A stretch of 64,000 nt of DNA from Zarea fungicola (GCA_900169235.1 FWCC01000063.1:85948-149947); one strand, 5' to 3'; counted from the first letter of the stretch, positions 21,701 to 34,465 are shown. Numbers and translations are program-made. Notes: generated by a model not told the origin, from the letters alone.

Positions 21701-23158
21701 ATGCTCAGCTGATCCGGTTCGATGCCACCATCGCAGCATCCTCGGCGGACGCCCATCCAACCACTATTGCAAACTGCTTGGCCCCATTCATGCAACGCCG
21801 ACGGCTCACCAACCAACCACCGGAACAAGGCCCGATGCCGTCCGCTGATGGGTAACGGGGGTGGGAGGAGAGAAAATCGGGGGGCACACCTGCTACTTTG
21901 TTGAGTGAGCGGCTGCACTGCGGGTTGCCGTCATCGCCAGTCATGTGCTCCTATAGGTGCAGCGCAACATCTGGGCTGTTGAGACGGAATCGATGCTTTG
22001 GTGGTGTGTCCCAGAGGCTTGACAGGCGGGCAACAGACACCAGAGACACTTCTGCCAATGAAAGGAGCTCGCCACTGGCAGGTTTGTACATGATGATGCG
22101 CCATCCATCCACACCACCGGCGGGATTTGCTGCAGATAGTTTGGCGCCCCGTCGTTCCTTTTTTAACTTTTGTTTCGCCAGTTGCTGATGTCTTTCGTGA
22201 TGGTTTGGTAGTGCTGCTTGTTTAGTGCACTGTACTGTACTCTTTTTTCTTTTCTTTTTTTTCGCTTTTGCCCACTTTGATTTTTCCTCGGTAGCAAACG
22301 CCGGCCCTACTGATAACGACTCAGGTTTATTTTTGGATTCTTCGACAAGGAGGGTCCTGCAGCCTGTTCGCGCGGATCGGCCGCGACCGTTTGGAGCATC
22401 TCGCGGCCTTAATACGCGGCCAAGTGCAAGCCTCCAGTTCTTTTTCTTCTTCTCTTTTCCTCCGGCCGCACATCTGGAAGTTTCTCTCCTCCATCAAGGA
22501 TAGCCCGAGAGAATTTCCCTCGTTTTTTTCTCCTCTCCCTTTCGTCGCGCACCCCAACGGTGTTAGCCAGTTCAACTGGAGTCTGTGGTCGTCTAAACAC
22601 CTCACAAACGAGCCACCAAACGCGGCAGTGCTGTAAGGCAGTACAAACGCAGCACGACCTACACGTTTGACGTACACATTTCGAGCAGAAAACAAACACA
22701 GCAGCGGAGAAATTGTTATTGGTTTAATTTCTCGACCCGCCAGAGTGACTGCGAGACGGTGGCTTCGCATGCTGCAGCTTAACGGCCCTGTCAAGATTCG
22801 AACAAGTGACAGTGCGGCTTTCTCGGCCGCGCCAGCTGGCACATCTCTGACTCGGGCGGTGGTAGCTGTTCAACGTCAGCTAACAAGCAAACTAGTGGCA
22901 TATTGCAGCGGTGGACAAGAGAGATAACCGGACAATTTTTTTTTCTTTTTGCTGCATCGCCTTCACCTTCGTTTTCAGTTCATCCCCGCCAGCATTCACA
23001 TTCCTGGTCCCCAATACTCCTGCGACTATCTATATCTAGCGGTTACTACCCGGCCCCAAATGCCTCGCTACCTGCAAAGTTACGTTGTTTCTCCCGGGCT
23101 ATCTCGATTTCGTTGCTAGGATAGTTTGTCTGGGTATTATATAGCCCCTCGAGGTGAA
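18772..23158. other. Gene-poor 4.4 kb upstream of SET2 and of the AT-hook gene
   Basis: Divergent promoters of SET2 and the AT-hook gene lie at its ends. No ORF has recognisable protein features. TACGGAGTAC occurs at 19292-19301. Pyrimidine-rich runs at about 22240-22265 and 22440-22535 and a TATA-like TATTATATAG about 25 nt before ATG 23159 are the only regulatory-looking sequences. A tRNA-like A-box on the minus strand near 20415 was examined and rejected. A long non-coding transcript or long leader is possible but not shown. Confidence 0.5.
19292..19301 (+). repeat. TACGGAGTAC word, copy 1
   Basis: Exact copy of a ten-base word found four times in intergenic DNA of this window (see also 31780, 55070, 55431). 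Confidence 0.5.
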
Positions 23159-24123
23159 ATGGACACTCCATTCACACACAAAGAGCATGTACGTGGACCG
23201 AGAAACGCGCTCCAAGTACTGGATATGGTCCTTATATGCTGACTTACATCATGCAGAGATTTGTTCTGGCGGAAATGATTAAGACCAGCTCAGTCGACGT
23301 ATATCAGCTCGATAACTTCATCAGGACTAATGAGGTTGTACCTGTTTGGGGGGATATGCAGCTCCCACATGGTATGTAGTCGCACTACTGGCTACCCTTT
23401 AGTATCCGGCACTCTTATCATCTCAGCAAATGGTCTTTAATGCTTTTCTTTCCAGGTCGCACAGTGAATGAGTGCGTGGCCGCGAGAACACAGCTGTCCA
23501 TGCTCTATCCCAACCGGGACCGACACTCGTCAGGTGGCAGCGCCGGCAGCAACCACGGCGATTACCCGCCAATTAGCCAAGCGATGCGATCACCTCCAAC
23601 GCTTCAACCATCCATACAGCCGCCACACCCTCCAGGCGGCTACCCTAGTTCGGTTATGCTACTCTCTCGCCCTGTGGCGAATGGCTTGATGCCCGGACCA
23701 GCGACTACAACGACTGCCATCACCATGCCCGTAGCTGGAGGCGCAGTATCGCAAAAACCGCCAGAAACACGTGTCGATGTTGCACGGACTGTGCCTCGGA
23801 AACGTGGTCGTCCATCCAGAGCAGACAGGGCGGCGAAGCAGCAACTGAGACCGTTACTGCCGCAGCATCTGATGCCACGCCCGACTGCGTATGAGCAGCA
23901 GCAACTACAGATGCAGATGCAACAGGTGCAGGCACCAGCAAATGCACAATATATTCAGCGGTCATTAGTGCCGCTGGCGACTTATAGGCAGTCGTCTCTT
24001 CCGGCAAGTACAACACCGCCGGCAGAGCGAAACAGCAAGAAGAGGCGGCGGAACGCAACTCCAGACAGACTGCCATCGGTCGGTGACATGATGACAACTC
24101 CGCCGCCCCGGAAAGAAGAGTAA
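23159..24123 (+). CDS. AT-hook DNA-binding protein, 270 aa
   Basis: Three exons: 23159-23188, 23257-23371, 23456-24123; GTACGT/GCAG and GTATGT/CCAG junctions, frame closes. The first ~55 residues form a compact module (FVLAEMIKTSSVDVYQLDNFI ... VWGDMQLPHGRTVNEC) in which the two introns fall; similar modules occur at the start of other fungal nuclear proteins, though I cannot name the family. A Ser/Pro-rich linker leads to a canonical AT-hook, PRKRGRPSRADR (162-173), which binds the minor groove of A/T DNA. A Gln/Met-rich stretch (about 185-200) and a second basic patch (NSKKRRRN, nuclear localisation signal) follow. Probably a chromatin or transcription factor; targets unknown. Confidence 0.8.
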
Positions 24124-24814
24124 TTTTTTTTTTTTTTACTTTTTTTGCTTCTCTTTTTGTTTTATTTTTTGTTCTTGATTTCTTATACCCCTCGCTTTTG
24201 TTTTGACGGTTGGTTTGTTACTTTTCCGCCTCATAATGACATGTTGTACTATTGCACACCCTTTTCAGATTCATGAACAGCGCATTGGTCGGCGTCATTG
24301 GCTTTTCCCAGAGTTTTAGCTACTAATACTTCATTATTCACCTCAACTTTCTTTCTCATAGAAATTAGTGCATAATTTGAGTTTCTAATAGGATGTTTAA
24401 TCTAGTTGCAAAGGGATAGACAAATACATACACTTGCGATTTCCAGTTTACAACAATACAATACATTGAATTTAAAACACGCAAGGGCTTATGCTCTGTT
24501 TACCGTTCAGACAAATTCTGGTCACTATATTGTTACGGAAAAGTATTCCCTGCAACGAATTTGATACAATACAGACAAGTAAGCATCAACGTTACCTAGT
24601 AGCAGCTCCATACTGTTACGTTAGTTTATATTATTATGGTTTTCACTTATCTATCATTCAGATACAGCAAATGGGTTCTTTTTCGCTGCCAGTTACCGCA
24701 TAGTATCAAGATATTAACAAGCAGAAACGCCAGACATTAGAAATTCCTCCAGTTAGCTATCTTCCCCTGGCCCCATCAAATTATTCTTCTTTCTTTTGCA
24801 TTGATTGATTTTAT
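24124..24814. other. Convergent 3' flanks
   Basis: T-rich run straight after the AT-hook stop (about 24124-24175), then A+T-rich sequence to the stop of GABA transaminase. No gene. Confidence 0.55.
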
Positions 24815-26367
24815 TTACAAAGCCTTGACAATCTTTTCTAGGCCATCAACCAAGATATCGCAGTGGTGCTCCTGGAGGGTCAGCATAGGGCGGAGACGAA
24901 CAGCCGTGGCACCGGAACCACCAATGTTGATGCCAAACTCCTTGGCCTTGATGAGGAACTGATCCCTCTTGGGGCTGTCAAAAGCGATAAATGTACCCTG
25001 GCCCTTGCCGCGGAGGTTCTTAAAGTGCTCGGGGTACTGCTTGGCGAGCGTCTCCATCTTGGCATACAGGTAGTCACCCACGCGGGCAGTGTGGTTGACG
25101 AGATCGAGACGCTCAATCTCCTCGATGATGGCGCGGAAGATCATGGCGCGGGCGGGGTCACCCATCCACGTGTTGAACTGGCGGTAGGCCTTGTTGGGGC
25201 GCAGGGCCTTGCTGGCGTAGTAGTACCCGGCTGTCTGGGCCTTCTTGGAGAAGGTGACCATGTCCGGGGGGTCCTGCAGGTTCCAGTGCTCGTGGGCCCA
25301 GAACTTGCCAGTGGCGCCGACGCCGGTTTGCACCTCATCAGCGATGAGAAGGACGTTGTGCTTGCGGGTGAGGGCACGCAGCTTTTGGAAGAACTCCGGG
25401 CTGGCGTGGTTGTCACCGCCTTCGGACTGGATGGGCTCGACCATGACAGCGGCGGGGGGCAAGTGCCAGTTCTGGATGAGGTGCTCAACCTCGTCAAGAG
25501 AAGCCTGCTCGGCCTTGCGGTTCTCCTCGACGTGCTCCTCCAGGGGGTACTTGAGCTGGGGGAAAGTGGCCTGGGGCCAGTCAAAGGCGGGTATATCAAG
25601 TTTGTGGATAGGTTTGGAACGTGTGGTAGAGAGGGAGCCGAAGAGGCGACCGTGGAAAGCTGACTTGAAAGAGAGAATGGACAGCTGGGGAGCGCCAGGA
25701 GCCTGATTGTTCATGGCAGAGGCAATTTCCTCCTCTGTGAAGTCGACTTCAGGTCCACCACGCTCCAGCTGGCGGCGGTAGATGAAGGCAGCCTTGTAGG
25801 CGAGCTCGTTCGCGTCGGAGCCAGCGAGCGCGGTGAAGACGTTATCAAGGCCCTTTGGGGCAACTTTGAGGATACCAGTCTTCAGGATTTCACCCCAATC
25901 GCTGGAAGGGAAATTGCCCAGGGCAGGACGGTTGATGAGAGCGTTGACCATCTGGGGGCTGGAAGCGGCCTTGGCGAGGTGGGCGTTATTGTAGCCAACA
26001 GGGATAGAGGCAATCTGAGCGTAGCTGAAACGACATGATAAGTTAGAGAGAATAGTTTGGTCGTACCGAGTGGTATTGTGTTCAAGCCCACTTACACATC
26101 GAGCAACATGTTGCCATCGGGGTCAGCAATATAGTTGCCGACGCTCTTGGTGTAGTCGGAGAGAAAGTTGACGCTGCGAGTGTCAAAGACCTGACTGAGC
26201 TCAGCAATGGCCTTGTTGCCATTGGGACCGGGAACTACGCTCTGGACGGTGGGTGCCTCCGGCTCGTTGGGGAAGAAGCTCTTGGAGGAGGCAAAACGCA
26301 TGGCGGCCGGAACAGCGGCGGCACTGACCGCGCGACGGACGGCGGCGGATCTAATGGCGGCGGCCAT
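24815..26367 (-). CDS. 4-aminobutyrate aminotransferase (GABA transaminase), 493 aa
   Basis: PLP-dependent class III aminotransferase converting GABA plus 2-oxoglutarate to succinate semialdehyde plus glutamate, step one of GABA use. Exons 26096-26367 and 24815-26024; donor GTAAGT, acceptor TTTCAG; the join reads MLLDV-YAQIASIPVGYNN. The N-terminus is Ala/Arg-rich (AAAIRSAAVRRAVSAAAV), a likely mitochondrial presequence. Family marks: LLIADEVQTGVGATGKFW, with the Asp that contacts PLP, and TFSKK (K351/K352), holding the Schiff-base lysine, then FNTWMGDP. Length matches fungal GABA-T (UGA1/GatA, ~470-500 aa). Complete, with no lost key residue. The UGA1 symbol is withheld because orthology to the cytosolic yeast enzyme is not proven. 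Confidence 0.93.
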
Positions 26368-28007
26368 TGTGATGCAAAAGTAATTAAAGAGTAGCCTGCA
26401 AAATAGAGTAGTGCCTGTTAGCTGTCTAGACTGCTACAAACTTAAAAAAAAAAACGTTGTGTTATGTGTTGAGGCGGTGTACAATATGTGCAACAACTAC
26501 TCCGGCGTAGCAAACATCAAGACGCCGAGTTTGGTGGACAGTTGACTTGGGGCTTATACCTGGCTGAAGTCAACCCTGTGCACCGAAGCTCCTAGCTAGC
26601 AGTCAATTGCACCTGTTGGGATGGTTGGACAAGTGAAGCGCAGAAAGATAGGATTTCTCTTCGTGGTAAAATATGAAAGCAATGAAACAAGAAGAGAAAA
26701 ATAATGGCGAGGAGGAGCGACCAAAAATCATGACGAGATCCGGTGGGAAACCCGGTGTGGAGGAGGCAGCGGGGCAGATGGCTTTAAAGGTCCATGAGGG
26801 CTCTCTCGGCTGCAACGGATTTCAGCGGCTCATTTGATGTGGGGTTGGAAGCAGAAGTACAAAAGCAACTAGGAATAGTCTACATGGACATGCGTGTAGT
26901 GCGTAGGGCGCCTGATTTCTGGTGGTTTTGCTCCTGTTTCAACATATGTTGTCGTCCCTGGTCACGGAGTGAAGCTTGGTCTCGGTTAGCTGCCGGAGGC
27001 GTCCATCTCTGTGAAGTGGCTGTTGGGGCAGAGCTTGAGTGGAGGCTTGGGGTAGTGACCCCACGCTGAGTGCTGCAGGTTGTGGCATTTTTAGCAGCCG
27101 CTGTTTGGGGATGTGCTGGGCAGCTGGGGGTAAAGACTGTACCTGTTCTACAAGCAACAGGCTGCAGCTGGGCTTGAGACCCCCCCTGCAAGCTGCTCCA
27201 ACTTATGGACATGGCTCGTCACGAGGTCAACTGAACAGTTCGCCGTCTACGCCGAGAAAGCACCTTAAAAGCAAACGGCTACGAAAGAATATCTCCCCAA
27301 ATGGTAGATTTTTTTTTTTAAGGAAAGCGAATAAGTTAGAGATGTGAAGCAAATGTTCATATCCGATTGCTTATTTAGGTGTTAGACGCACAGGGGTGCA
27401 GTTCCGCTGAGCAATGCTAGGCCGGGGTTTTGGCCGATGCATGACGGCACTACCAAGCTACTCCGACTACTCCGGCAGGGCTTTGTCTGTGTAGCAACAC
27501 GACAGAGGCAGGCAGCTAGTTATTAATAATTACTATAGTGGGTATACCCATGCAACACGAACCGATAACTATGGGGGTTATGTGCTTTCCTGCTGCAGTG
27601 GGTTCGGGTTTCTTTGAGGTAATAGAAACAAATCGAGATGCAGTTACTGCATGGAGAAGTTGCTGGAAGCAGCTTTTAATAAACTGCAGAGCTGGCCTGC
27701 ATTTACGGGTATCACGAATATACTGGTACTACTTTTCTCCGATCAACCCAGACAGCCAGGCTCTTTCCAGCTAATCTCAACAGTGAATTGTTTTGTCTCA
27801 TAATGACTCAGAGACGATTACCACTCTGATCCTCCTTGTCTGGGATTGACATTGTTCTGATAGGCTGGCGAAACTACACTTGCCGCCCAGCTTTTTATTG
27901 GGCAGTGTCACAGTGCTCCATGTAGTATGCTTCGAAGTACAAGGAGAATTGTTAAAAGGAATTGATGAAAAACGTGATTCACAATTTTCAGGGCAGTTCT
28001 TTTTTTC

Positions 28008-28028
28008 TTTTTTTTTTTAAAAAAAAAA
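28008..28028. repeat. T(n)A(n) palindrome
   Basis: A run of about 11 T followed directly by about 10 A, preceded by CTTT and followed by GAAG. It can fold into a perfect A/T hairpin. A similar element is at 57930-57954. Confidence 0.6.
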
Positions 28029-29102
28029 GAAGTTTTATCATCTCAAACGACATTGCTTCCTACTGGATAGGAAAGCAATACACTGGCTGGCATTCAAAAG
28101 TAAGAGCAGCAGAGTTAGACAAAGTGGTTTAGCGATGCCCAAGTGAAAATTTCGCAGAGTTGGAGAGCAGGATAGGATTACAGTAAAGAGAAACGAATTG
28201 AGAAGTATCCGCGTGCTGGCTGTGACTGCACGCATATCCAATCTGCACCAGTGTTTGTTAGTCATCTACGGACTTAGCAACCCCGAGATTGATCTTGAAT
28301 TAGATCACTTGATAACGAGGAATGTATTTAATAGTACATGATTTACTCATTTTAAGTTTAACATTATGCAGTGATGGCCGCCTAGTAGCCCTTTTAGGTG
28401 GGCAGCTGCCCCGTTTCGTAATAGGTGGCACCATGAAGCCGGCAGTCGCTAATCTGAGTCCATCTTGGTGGCTTGGTATGCGTGTTGGCCGTCTAACGGC
28501 AGCAGAATTAAACCACATTGGAGTGATGGTCCCGGCAGTTTTACAGTTATTACGCAACATTTTTCAAAGGTGTTTAAATACGACTGCAGGTTTCAAACTT
28601 AAACAGACGTACAATTCTATGTGATCTACGACGGCGACTTCAAAGAATTGCATTACAGTACTAAGAAGCAGCGCAGAACTTGAACGACGGGAGCGCAACC
28701 ACAAGCATTGCTTATAGCCTATCTATGAAGCAGAACTTCCCACATGTTGACATCCTAGCCTTATTGGGTTCGATCGTGGTGAGAGCGCGGGGAACCGTTT
28801 GCCAGATTGAACCAGTCGGACCTCTCGTTGTTTTTCACCCGACTGTCCACTTCCCCCACAACCACAACCACGAGGAAGCTTCTGACAAAATGATCAGCGG
28901 CGGGGATTACCAAATAAAGTCGAGCGTTTTCTTTCCTTTTCTTGTATTTCGTCAATGGTTTGGTGTGGTGGGGTGGCGATGGATGGGGGGAAGAGGAGCC
29001 AAAAGTGGTAATGAAAAGGAAAGTCACATCATATGCCACCGAGGTGCATATCGAACTTGTTGAGCCGCATTTGCCTTGGCCGACCCGGTGAAGGAGGCGG
29101 CA

Positions 29103-29110
29103 TATAAAAG
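29103..29110 (+). promoter_or_regulatory. TATA box candidate (TATAAAAG)
   Basis: Consensus TATAAAAG, about 640 nt upstream of the CRAL-TRIO ATG at 29753. If used, the mRNA has a long leader containing several ATGs. Confidence 0.35.
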
Positions 29111-29752
29111 CCCTATCGTGGTAGCTTTGAAGGGCGCTTGCAGAGGCGTCGTTCGGCTCCTGACTTTTTGCCTGATGGCAGCATGTTTAACAAGAAAAAC
29201 AGGACTCAGGCAGTAGCAGTTGACAAGCCACCGGTCGTACAGTCGTACCAGGGGGCTGCTGGCCGGTGTGGCGTCACCAAAACCCGCTAGCCCTCACCAA
29301 AAACAGTCAAAAAGACCCCGCACCATCACAATCTATCTCGGCAAACCCCAGCGTCCCAGTATTTATCCAAGGTTGATGGCTCATCAACGCACCCATGTTT
29401 TCAGTAGTAGTCAGTGATCACTAAGATAGTTAGTGGATTCCCCGCACTCCTTTGTTTTGAGCAGCCAACCATGATGCACAGAAGTCAGTAGGACCTCCAT
29501 ATTGGCCTGTGAGGCGCTTTCTGGACCCTCCCGGCGCACATCGCGCGATGCTGCACATGCCTCGGCATTCTGTCCAGACTCGTGGAGCTATAACTTCTGA
29601 GGCTTTTTGACTTGTTGGCCATACCCCAGCTGCTGCTCGCTATAAGGTCCTGGCCATGGCCGCTTCCGTCACTTTGGGATAGTGATGCACGTTAACTGAT
29701 CCTGGGAGAATATACAGCCTCGTGACGTGGATAACAGTGGCATCTCCTCAAC

Positions 29753-31560
29753 ATGGCTCAAGTAGTCTCTAATTATGCGGCTTCGCTACCTGGCACTCCT
29801 ACCAGTCCTACTACTCCTACGTCTTTCACCAAGTCAACTATGTCACAAGCTATCCCCAAGGGGTATCTGGGAAACCTGACTGAGGCTCAAGAAGCAAAGC
29901 TCCGTGCGCTTTGGGCAATTGGCTACAAATTCGTCGAGATCTGTGAGGCAGACGCAAGCTACAATGATGCCGTCACTCTCGAGGACAAATTTGTACCGCC
30001 TGCTAAGAAGCCCGGTGCCAGCCCCAAGAAGAACAAGGGCAGCCTCACCCATAAGCAGCACCCCACCTTGGTCAATGAGTTGCTCTCTCTGTTGCCTTCA
30101 GACGAGAGGAACGTCCAAAAGCTGGCCAAGGAGTCTGTTGAGGCCCTTGACTACTGGACGCCGCACATGTTTCGCATCATCATCCTACACACTGTTAAGC
30201 AGGAGCACCCAGACGAACTGGCGCTCCGCTTCCTACGGCAATACAATTGGGACATTATCAAGGCCTGCAAGATGATGGGCAAGACGATTTACTGGCGAAC
30301 CATGGAGGCTGCCGTTGACGACGACATTCTGCGCCTCGGCGAGGGCGGCGCCGCTGAAGATGAAAAGAATGGCCAAGGCCACGCCAGAACGCTTGGTGCC
30401 GAGTTCATGAAGCTTCTTCGCTCTGGAAAAGGTTTCCTACACGGGAACGACAAAGTTGGTCGCCCTATTAGCTACGTTCGCATTCGTCTTCACAAAGCTG
30501 GTGATCAAAGCCCCGAGAGCCTCCAACGCTACATTATCTACCTGCTGGAGATGGCACGACTTTCCCTGCGATACCCTGTTGAGACAGGTGTAAGTACACG
30601 AAAACATTGAAGATTAAAGTTCAAACAGCGCTGACATGAATCTATTCAGACTCTATTTCTAGATATGAGTGGCTTCCGCATAGCAAATTTTGATCTCGAC
30701 CCGTTAAAGTTCATCCTCAAATGCGCGGAGCAGTACTACCCCGACTCCATTGGGCTCATCATTGTTCACAAGGCGCCATTTGGCTCCAAAGGTAGTTCTC
30801 ACACTATAGGAATGCATATAAATTGATGTATTGCTGACTAGTCATACTAGTTCTTTGGCGTTTGATTCGGCACTGGGTCAACGCCAACATTGCCGACAAG
30901 GTCAAGTTTACCCGCAGCACAAAAGATCTTAGCAAGTTCATTGATCCTAGCCAAATTCTAAAAGATCACGGAGGCCAGGACGAGTGGAAATATGAGTACG
31001 AAGAACCCATTATGGATGAGAACTTCAAGATGCAAAACACAATTACACGCAATTACCTGCTTCTCGAGCGTCAGATGCTCGTGGAGCAGTTTGAAGAGGT
31101 GACAAAGGAATGGGTCATGAATGCCCAGGGCACCGACAGAGCGTTGGAGGTCGGCAGCCGCCGTGATAAGATTTGTGCTGAACTGACAGCCAACTTTTGG
31201 GAGCTCGACCCGTACGTGAGAGCGCGCTCGTTATATGATCGACGCGGCTGCTTGAGTGGCACGGGAAACCTGCAGTACCACCCACCAAAGTCTGATCGCC
31301 GAAGACCCGACTCCATGGCAACGCGAACCAGGTCACTGTCTACAACGAGTTCAGGCGCCGCACGATCAAGCATCGCCAGATCGGCGGTGGGCTACAGCTC
31401 AAGTTTTGGAATGGGCTCTGCTGGCGCTCGTTCAAGTATTTCTGCAGCAACGTCTGCAGGAACAGGCACATTGGTCACCTGTTCCATTCTTGGGTCGCCT
31501 GTCAAGGAGGACCTCTATGCCGAGATTGAACACTTCGACATGGCGACGGTCGGTGATTAG
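29753..31560 (+). CDS. CRAL-TRIO (Sec14-like) lipid-binding protein, 562 aa
   Basis: Likely a phosphatidylinositol/lipid-transfer protein of the Sec14-like superfamily, acting at membranes. Exons 29753-30589, 30650-30791, 30851-31560; donors GTAAGT and GTAGTT, acceptors TTCAG and CTAG; phases 0 and 1 close in frame. CRAL-TRIO N region at about 145-175 (DELALRFLRQYNWDIIKAC), then the lipid-binding lobe: GRPISYVRIRLH (about 240), TLFLDMSGFRIANFDL across the first intron and YYPDSIGLIIVHKAPFGSK-VLWRLIRHWV across the second. The Ser/Thr-rich N-terminal tail and Ser/Ala-rich C-terminal tail are low-complexity. Fungal homologues are usually annotated CRAL/TRIO domain protein; the specific lipid is unknown. 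Confidence 0.92.
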
Positions 31561-32235
31561 TCGTCGTACTACTCTGACTGAATTTCTTTTTTAATCTGAT
31601 GATTTATTTGTTATGATTGTATGATTAGCAATAGCAGGTCTGCCTTTTTGGGATACTTAAATCACTGTCTTTTCCTTGGCTACTTTATTCTTTAACAGTT
31701 TACATTATTCGCTGCCAAATCAGCAACGTACTCGACAGGGCAAGGGTCCGGGCAGCTTAGGAGGAGCGATTGGCGGTTGTACGGAGTACATTCATGCATT
31801 TGTTTTTCCCGCCTAAATTTATGAGTTTTGTAATGTAAATTCTATTTATCATCACAACAGCGGCAAACATTTTATTACATCCGTTACGGTTTCACTCATG
31901 AGTCAAATGGTCATGGTCCACTTGCCGCATCCTGCCGCTCCGAAGTCCCTGCTGTTCCTGACATATCCGCCATGGCCCAGCACTTGGTACAATGGATGCG
32001 CAACATTCGGACTTAATTAATTATTGCCGTAACGCTATGTTGGATAAATGGCAATGCGCTCTCGGAGAAAGCACTTATACACGGCAACGAAAATCTACCT
32101 GGCCAAGGGCTTTACCTTGGTTTCTCGCATGATTTGTTAAAAACGTGGAAACGCTGGAAAGTCAATACAGTTGCGGCAAAGACTTCTTAATCCCCTTTTG
32201 TTTAATGCGTAAACTTCGGATTCAAAATAAAAACA
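31561..32235. other. Intergenic between two plus-strand genes
   Basis: No gene. TACGGAGTAC at 31780-31789 (within GTACGGAGTAC). The rest is A+T-rich. Confidence 0.55.
31780..31789 (+). repeat. TACGGAGTAC word, copy 2
   Basis: Exact copy of the intergenic ten-base word; preceded by G, so it forms GTAC-GGA-GTAC with inverted GTAC arms. Confidence 0.5.
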
Positions 32236-33150
32236 ATGTCTTGTCCTGGCTGCTTCGCTGGTCACGTCAAGTTCCCTTGCCCAATCGGACGGGTAGAGGT
32301 CTTACATGGTCGACAGACGTACATTTCAGAGCCGAAAAATGGAGACACTGTTCTTGGTATCATCGTCATTGTTCCGGATGCTTTTGGATGGGAATTCCGT
32401 AACAATAGGCTGTTAGCCGATCAGTATGCCATCCAAGGCGGCTTCAAAGTGTACCTTCCCGACTTAATGGACGGGAACGCAGCCCCTGTTTGGATGTTGC
32501 AAACTTTTGCGGACATCAGCAAGGAGCCCAAGACTTGGCTGGAACGTATTCGACTTCCGTATGTCACATCCCAATTCTCATCTTGGCCCACTCAAGCTCT
32601 AAGTTGAGTATGCTAATGCTAACAAACTCCATCAAGTCACCATATTGCCAAGGCTGCCTATGGTTTTGCGCCGTTTGTTGTGCGGAACAGGTTTTCTGTT
32701 TCCATGCCTAGAGTGAAGGGCTTTATCGAGGCCATTCGCCAGTCCAAAGAGGGCCATCTCCCTCTTGGGGCTGCTGGGTTTTGTTGGGGTGGCTTGCATG
32801 TTCTTGCACTTGCCCGAGAACCCTTCACCACTGCGAAAGAAGCACCACTGGTCAATGCAGTATTCACGGCTCACCCGAGCAATATTTCGATACCCGATGA
32901 TGTAACCGGGCTACGTATGCCAGTATCGCTAGCCATTGGGGACAAGGATTTTATAATGCCTCGAGCACAAGTGGAGAAAGTGCAAAAGATATGGGATGCA
33001 GCGAAGGATGTTGCAACAGAAGTCATTGTATATCCCGGTGCGGGACACGGCTTCTCTGTCCGTGGAGATCCTAACAATGGAGCCCAGGTGCAGCAGAGTG
33101 AGGAGGCGGAGAGGCAAGCTGTCTCTTGGTTTAAGAAACATCTCTTGTAA
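32236..33150 (+). CDS. Dienelactone hydrolase family protein, 278 aa
   Basis: Alpha/beta-hydrolase of the DLH type, which opens lactone or ester rings using Cys-His-Asp; physiological substrate unknown. Exons 32236-32558 and 32637-33150; donor GTATGT, acceptor ATCAAG, with a good branch point TGCTAAC just before it; phase 2 closes as P-HHIAKAAYGFAPF. Catalytic residues visible: Cys157 in GFCWGG (nucleophile elbow), Asp210/Asp212 in GDKDF and His245 in GAGHGF. Start context AACAATGTC. The N-terminus CPGCFAGHV is typical of fungal members. No targeting signal. It is intact and of normal length for the family. Confidence 0.92.
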
Positions 33151-34465
33151 ATTTCCGAATGCGGGTAGATTTTAGCCTTGTACTTGCCACATATGCCACC
33201 CAAGGCAGCCTTGTGGCAGTCCAAGTGAGTAAGTGGGACACCTTGGCATATTAGTTTACATTTATTTACCTCCGTCCCTCTTCAAATCGATAGATGATCT
33301 TAGTAATTAAAACTCAAGTGGACGTAAAATTAGCTAAAAACCTCACGGTTGCCTGTAACTCTGTGGAGAGATATTTGAAGTTGACCTTGAAGGGAAACTA
33401 CTATTATTGTACGCAACACTGTACTTGAAACCACAACTCGATCGTCTCCGCGTACTTGACATCACCCGCCGTCCGAGTCCGAAGCAGCACCGTCATCACC
33501 CTTGTGTTTATTCCCTGCGCCTACTTCACGATTGCTGTTCCATCTTGGGCAGGCATGTGCTGGCACACATCTACAATAAAAGCTGCACTGGTACATATAG
33601 TGTGATACTGCAAGGTACCAGTGTGCATGGTGCAATATACCTATACGGCGCAAGCACGTAGGCATTAACGTAGAAATAGTCACACCAACTCCACATTCTG
33701 GGGGCGTTTCAGTAGCAGACCTTTTGGAAAGCTCTGCTTCCGCTGTTGTATTTGTGGTGAGGACGGCTATATCTGCCGATAAAGTTCTGGCAGCATACGG
33801 CCGCTGTAACTAGGTCGCCAATAGTTTCAATTATTGAACAGTAGATGCATCCTTTTTAGTTAATTTGTGAAGTTCCATAGTTGTTTATCACTTTCTCGGT
33901 GGAAAGTATCTGGTAAACAAGCCTGGAATCATGGTGTGCTGCTCGGCTAGCCTACCAGATTCTAGTATGCAGCATTCCGTTTAAAAAGACTATTCGGCCG
34001 GTATACCTACTTGCGGATGTAAATTCCACCATTGAGTGAAAAGGACAGTATAACTACAAGTTGATTTGGCGTGGACTGCAAAGGTTTCTAGCTTATAAAT
34101 ACAATGCTGTTTATGTACGCTCTGCATCTGTTTGGATGCTCGAATAGTTGCAAAGACTAAAAGACTGAAACGAGATCACATCCAACTCTCTTCTAAATCA
34201 GATAATACAGCTTTATTTATGCCTAGGTAGTTGTAATCTCGCGGGTGTCAATATACGTTGAACTCATCTTGCAGGCGGTTGATTCCCTGTGGGCACAACC
34301 CAAACCAAACGTAGTCTGATGCTCGTCTTTTTTTTGCACTTGAATCCCTGCACCTCAAAATTCCAATGAAGCTGTCGAATTAGCGTCGCTGGTCTACGAG
34401 AAACCAGCTAAAGAAAGAAGCGCCATCTCGGCCGCCTCCCGGTGTAGCTCGGAATCAGTGTACCA
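33151..34465. other. Intergenic, convergent 3' flanks
   Basis: 1.3 kb between the convergent DLH and GrpB-like genes. No gene seen; A+T-rich with scattered TATA-like words (for example about 34090). Confidence 0.55.

Larger units (their letters stand above)
26368..29752. other. Gene-poor 3.4 kb between divergent genes
   Basis: No gene I can support. An open frame on both strands at about 28300-28600 has no recognisable similarity. Contains the T/A palindrome at 28008-28028 and a TATA element at 29103-29110. The last ~640 nt before ATG 29753 may be a long leader of the CRAL-TRIO gene. Confidence 0.5.

Noticed and set aside
24863..25663. 266-codon antisense ORF across GABA transaminase
   Set aside because: Shadow of the GC-rich coding strand; no hallmark of a real protein.
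28300..28624. Open frames on both strands of about 85-100 codons
   Set aside because: No motif, no supporting splice sites; treated as noise in gene-poor DNA.
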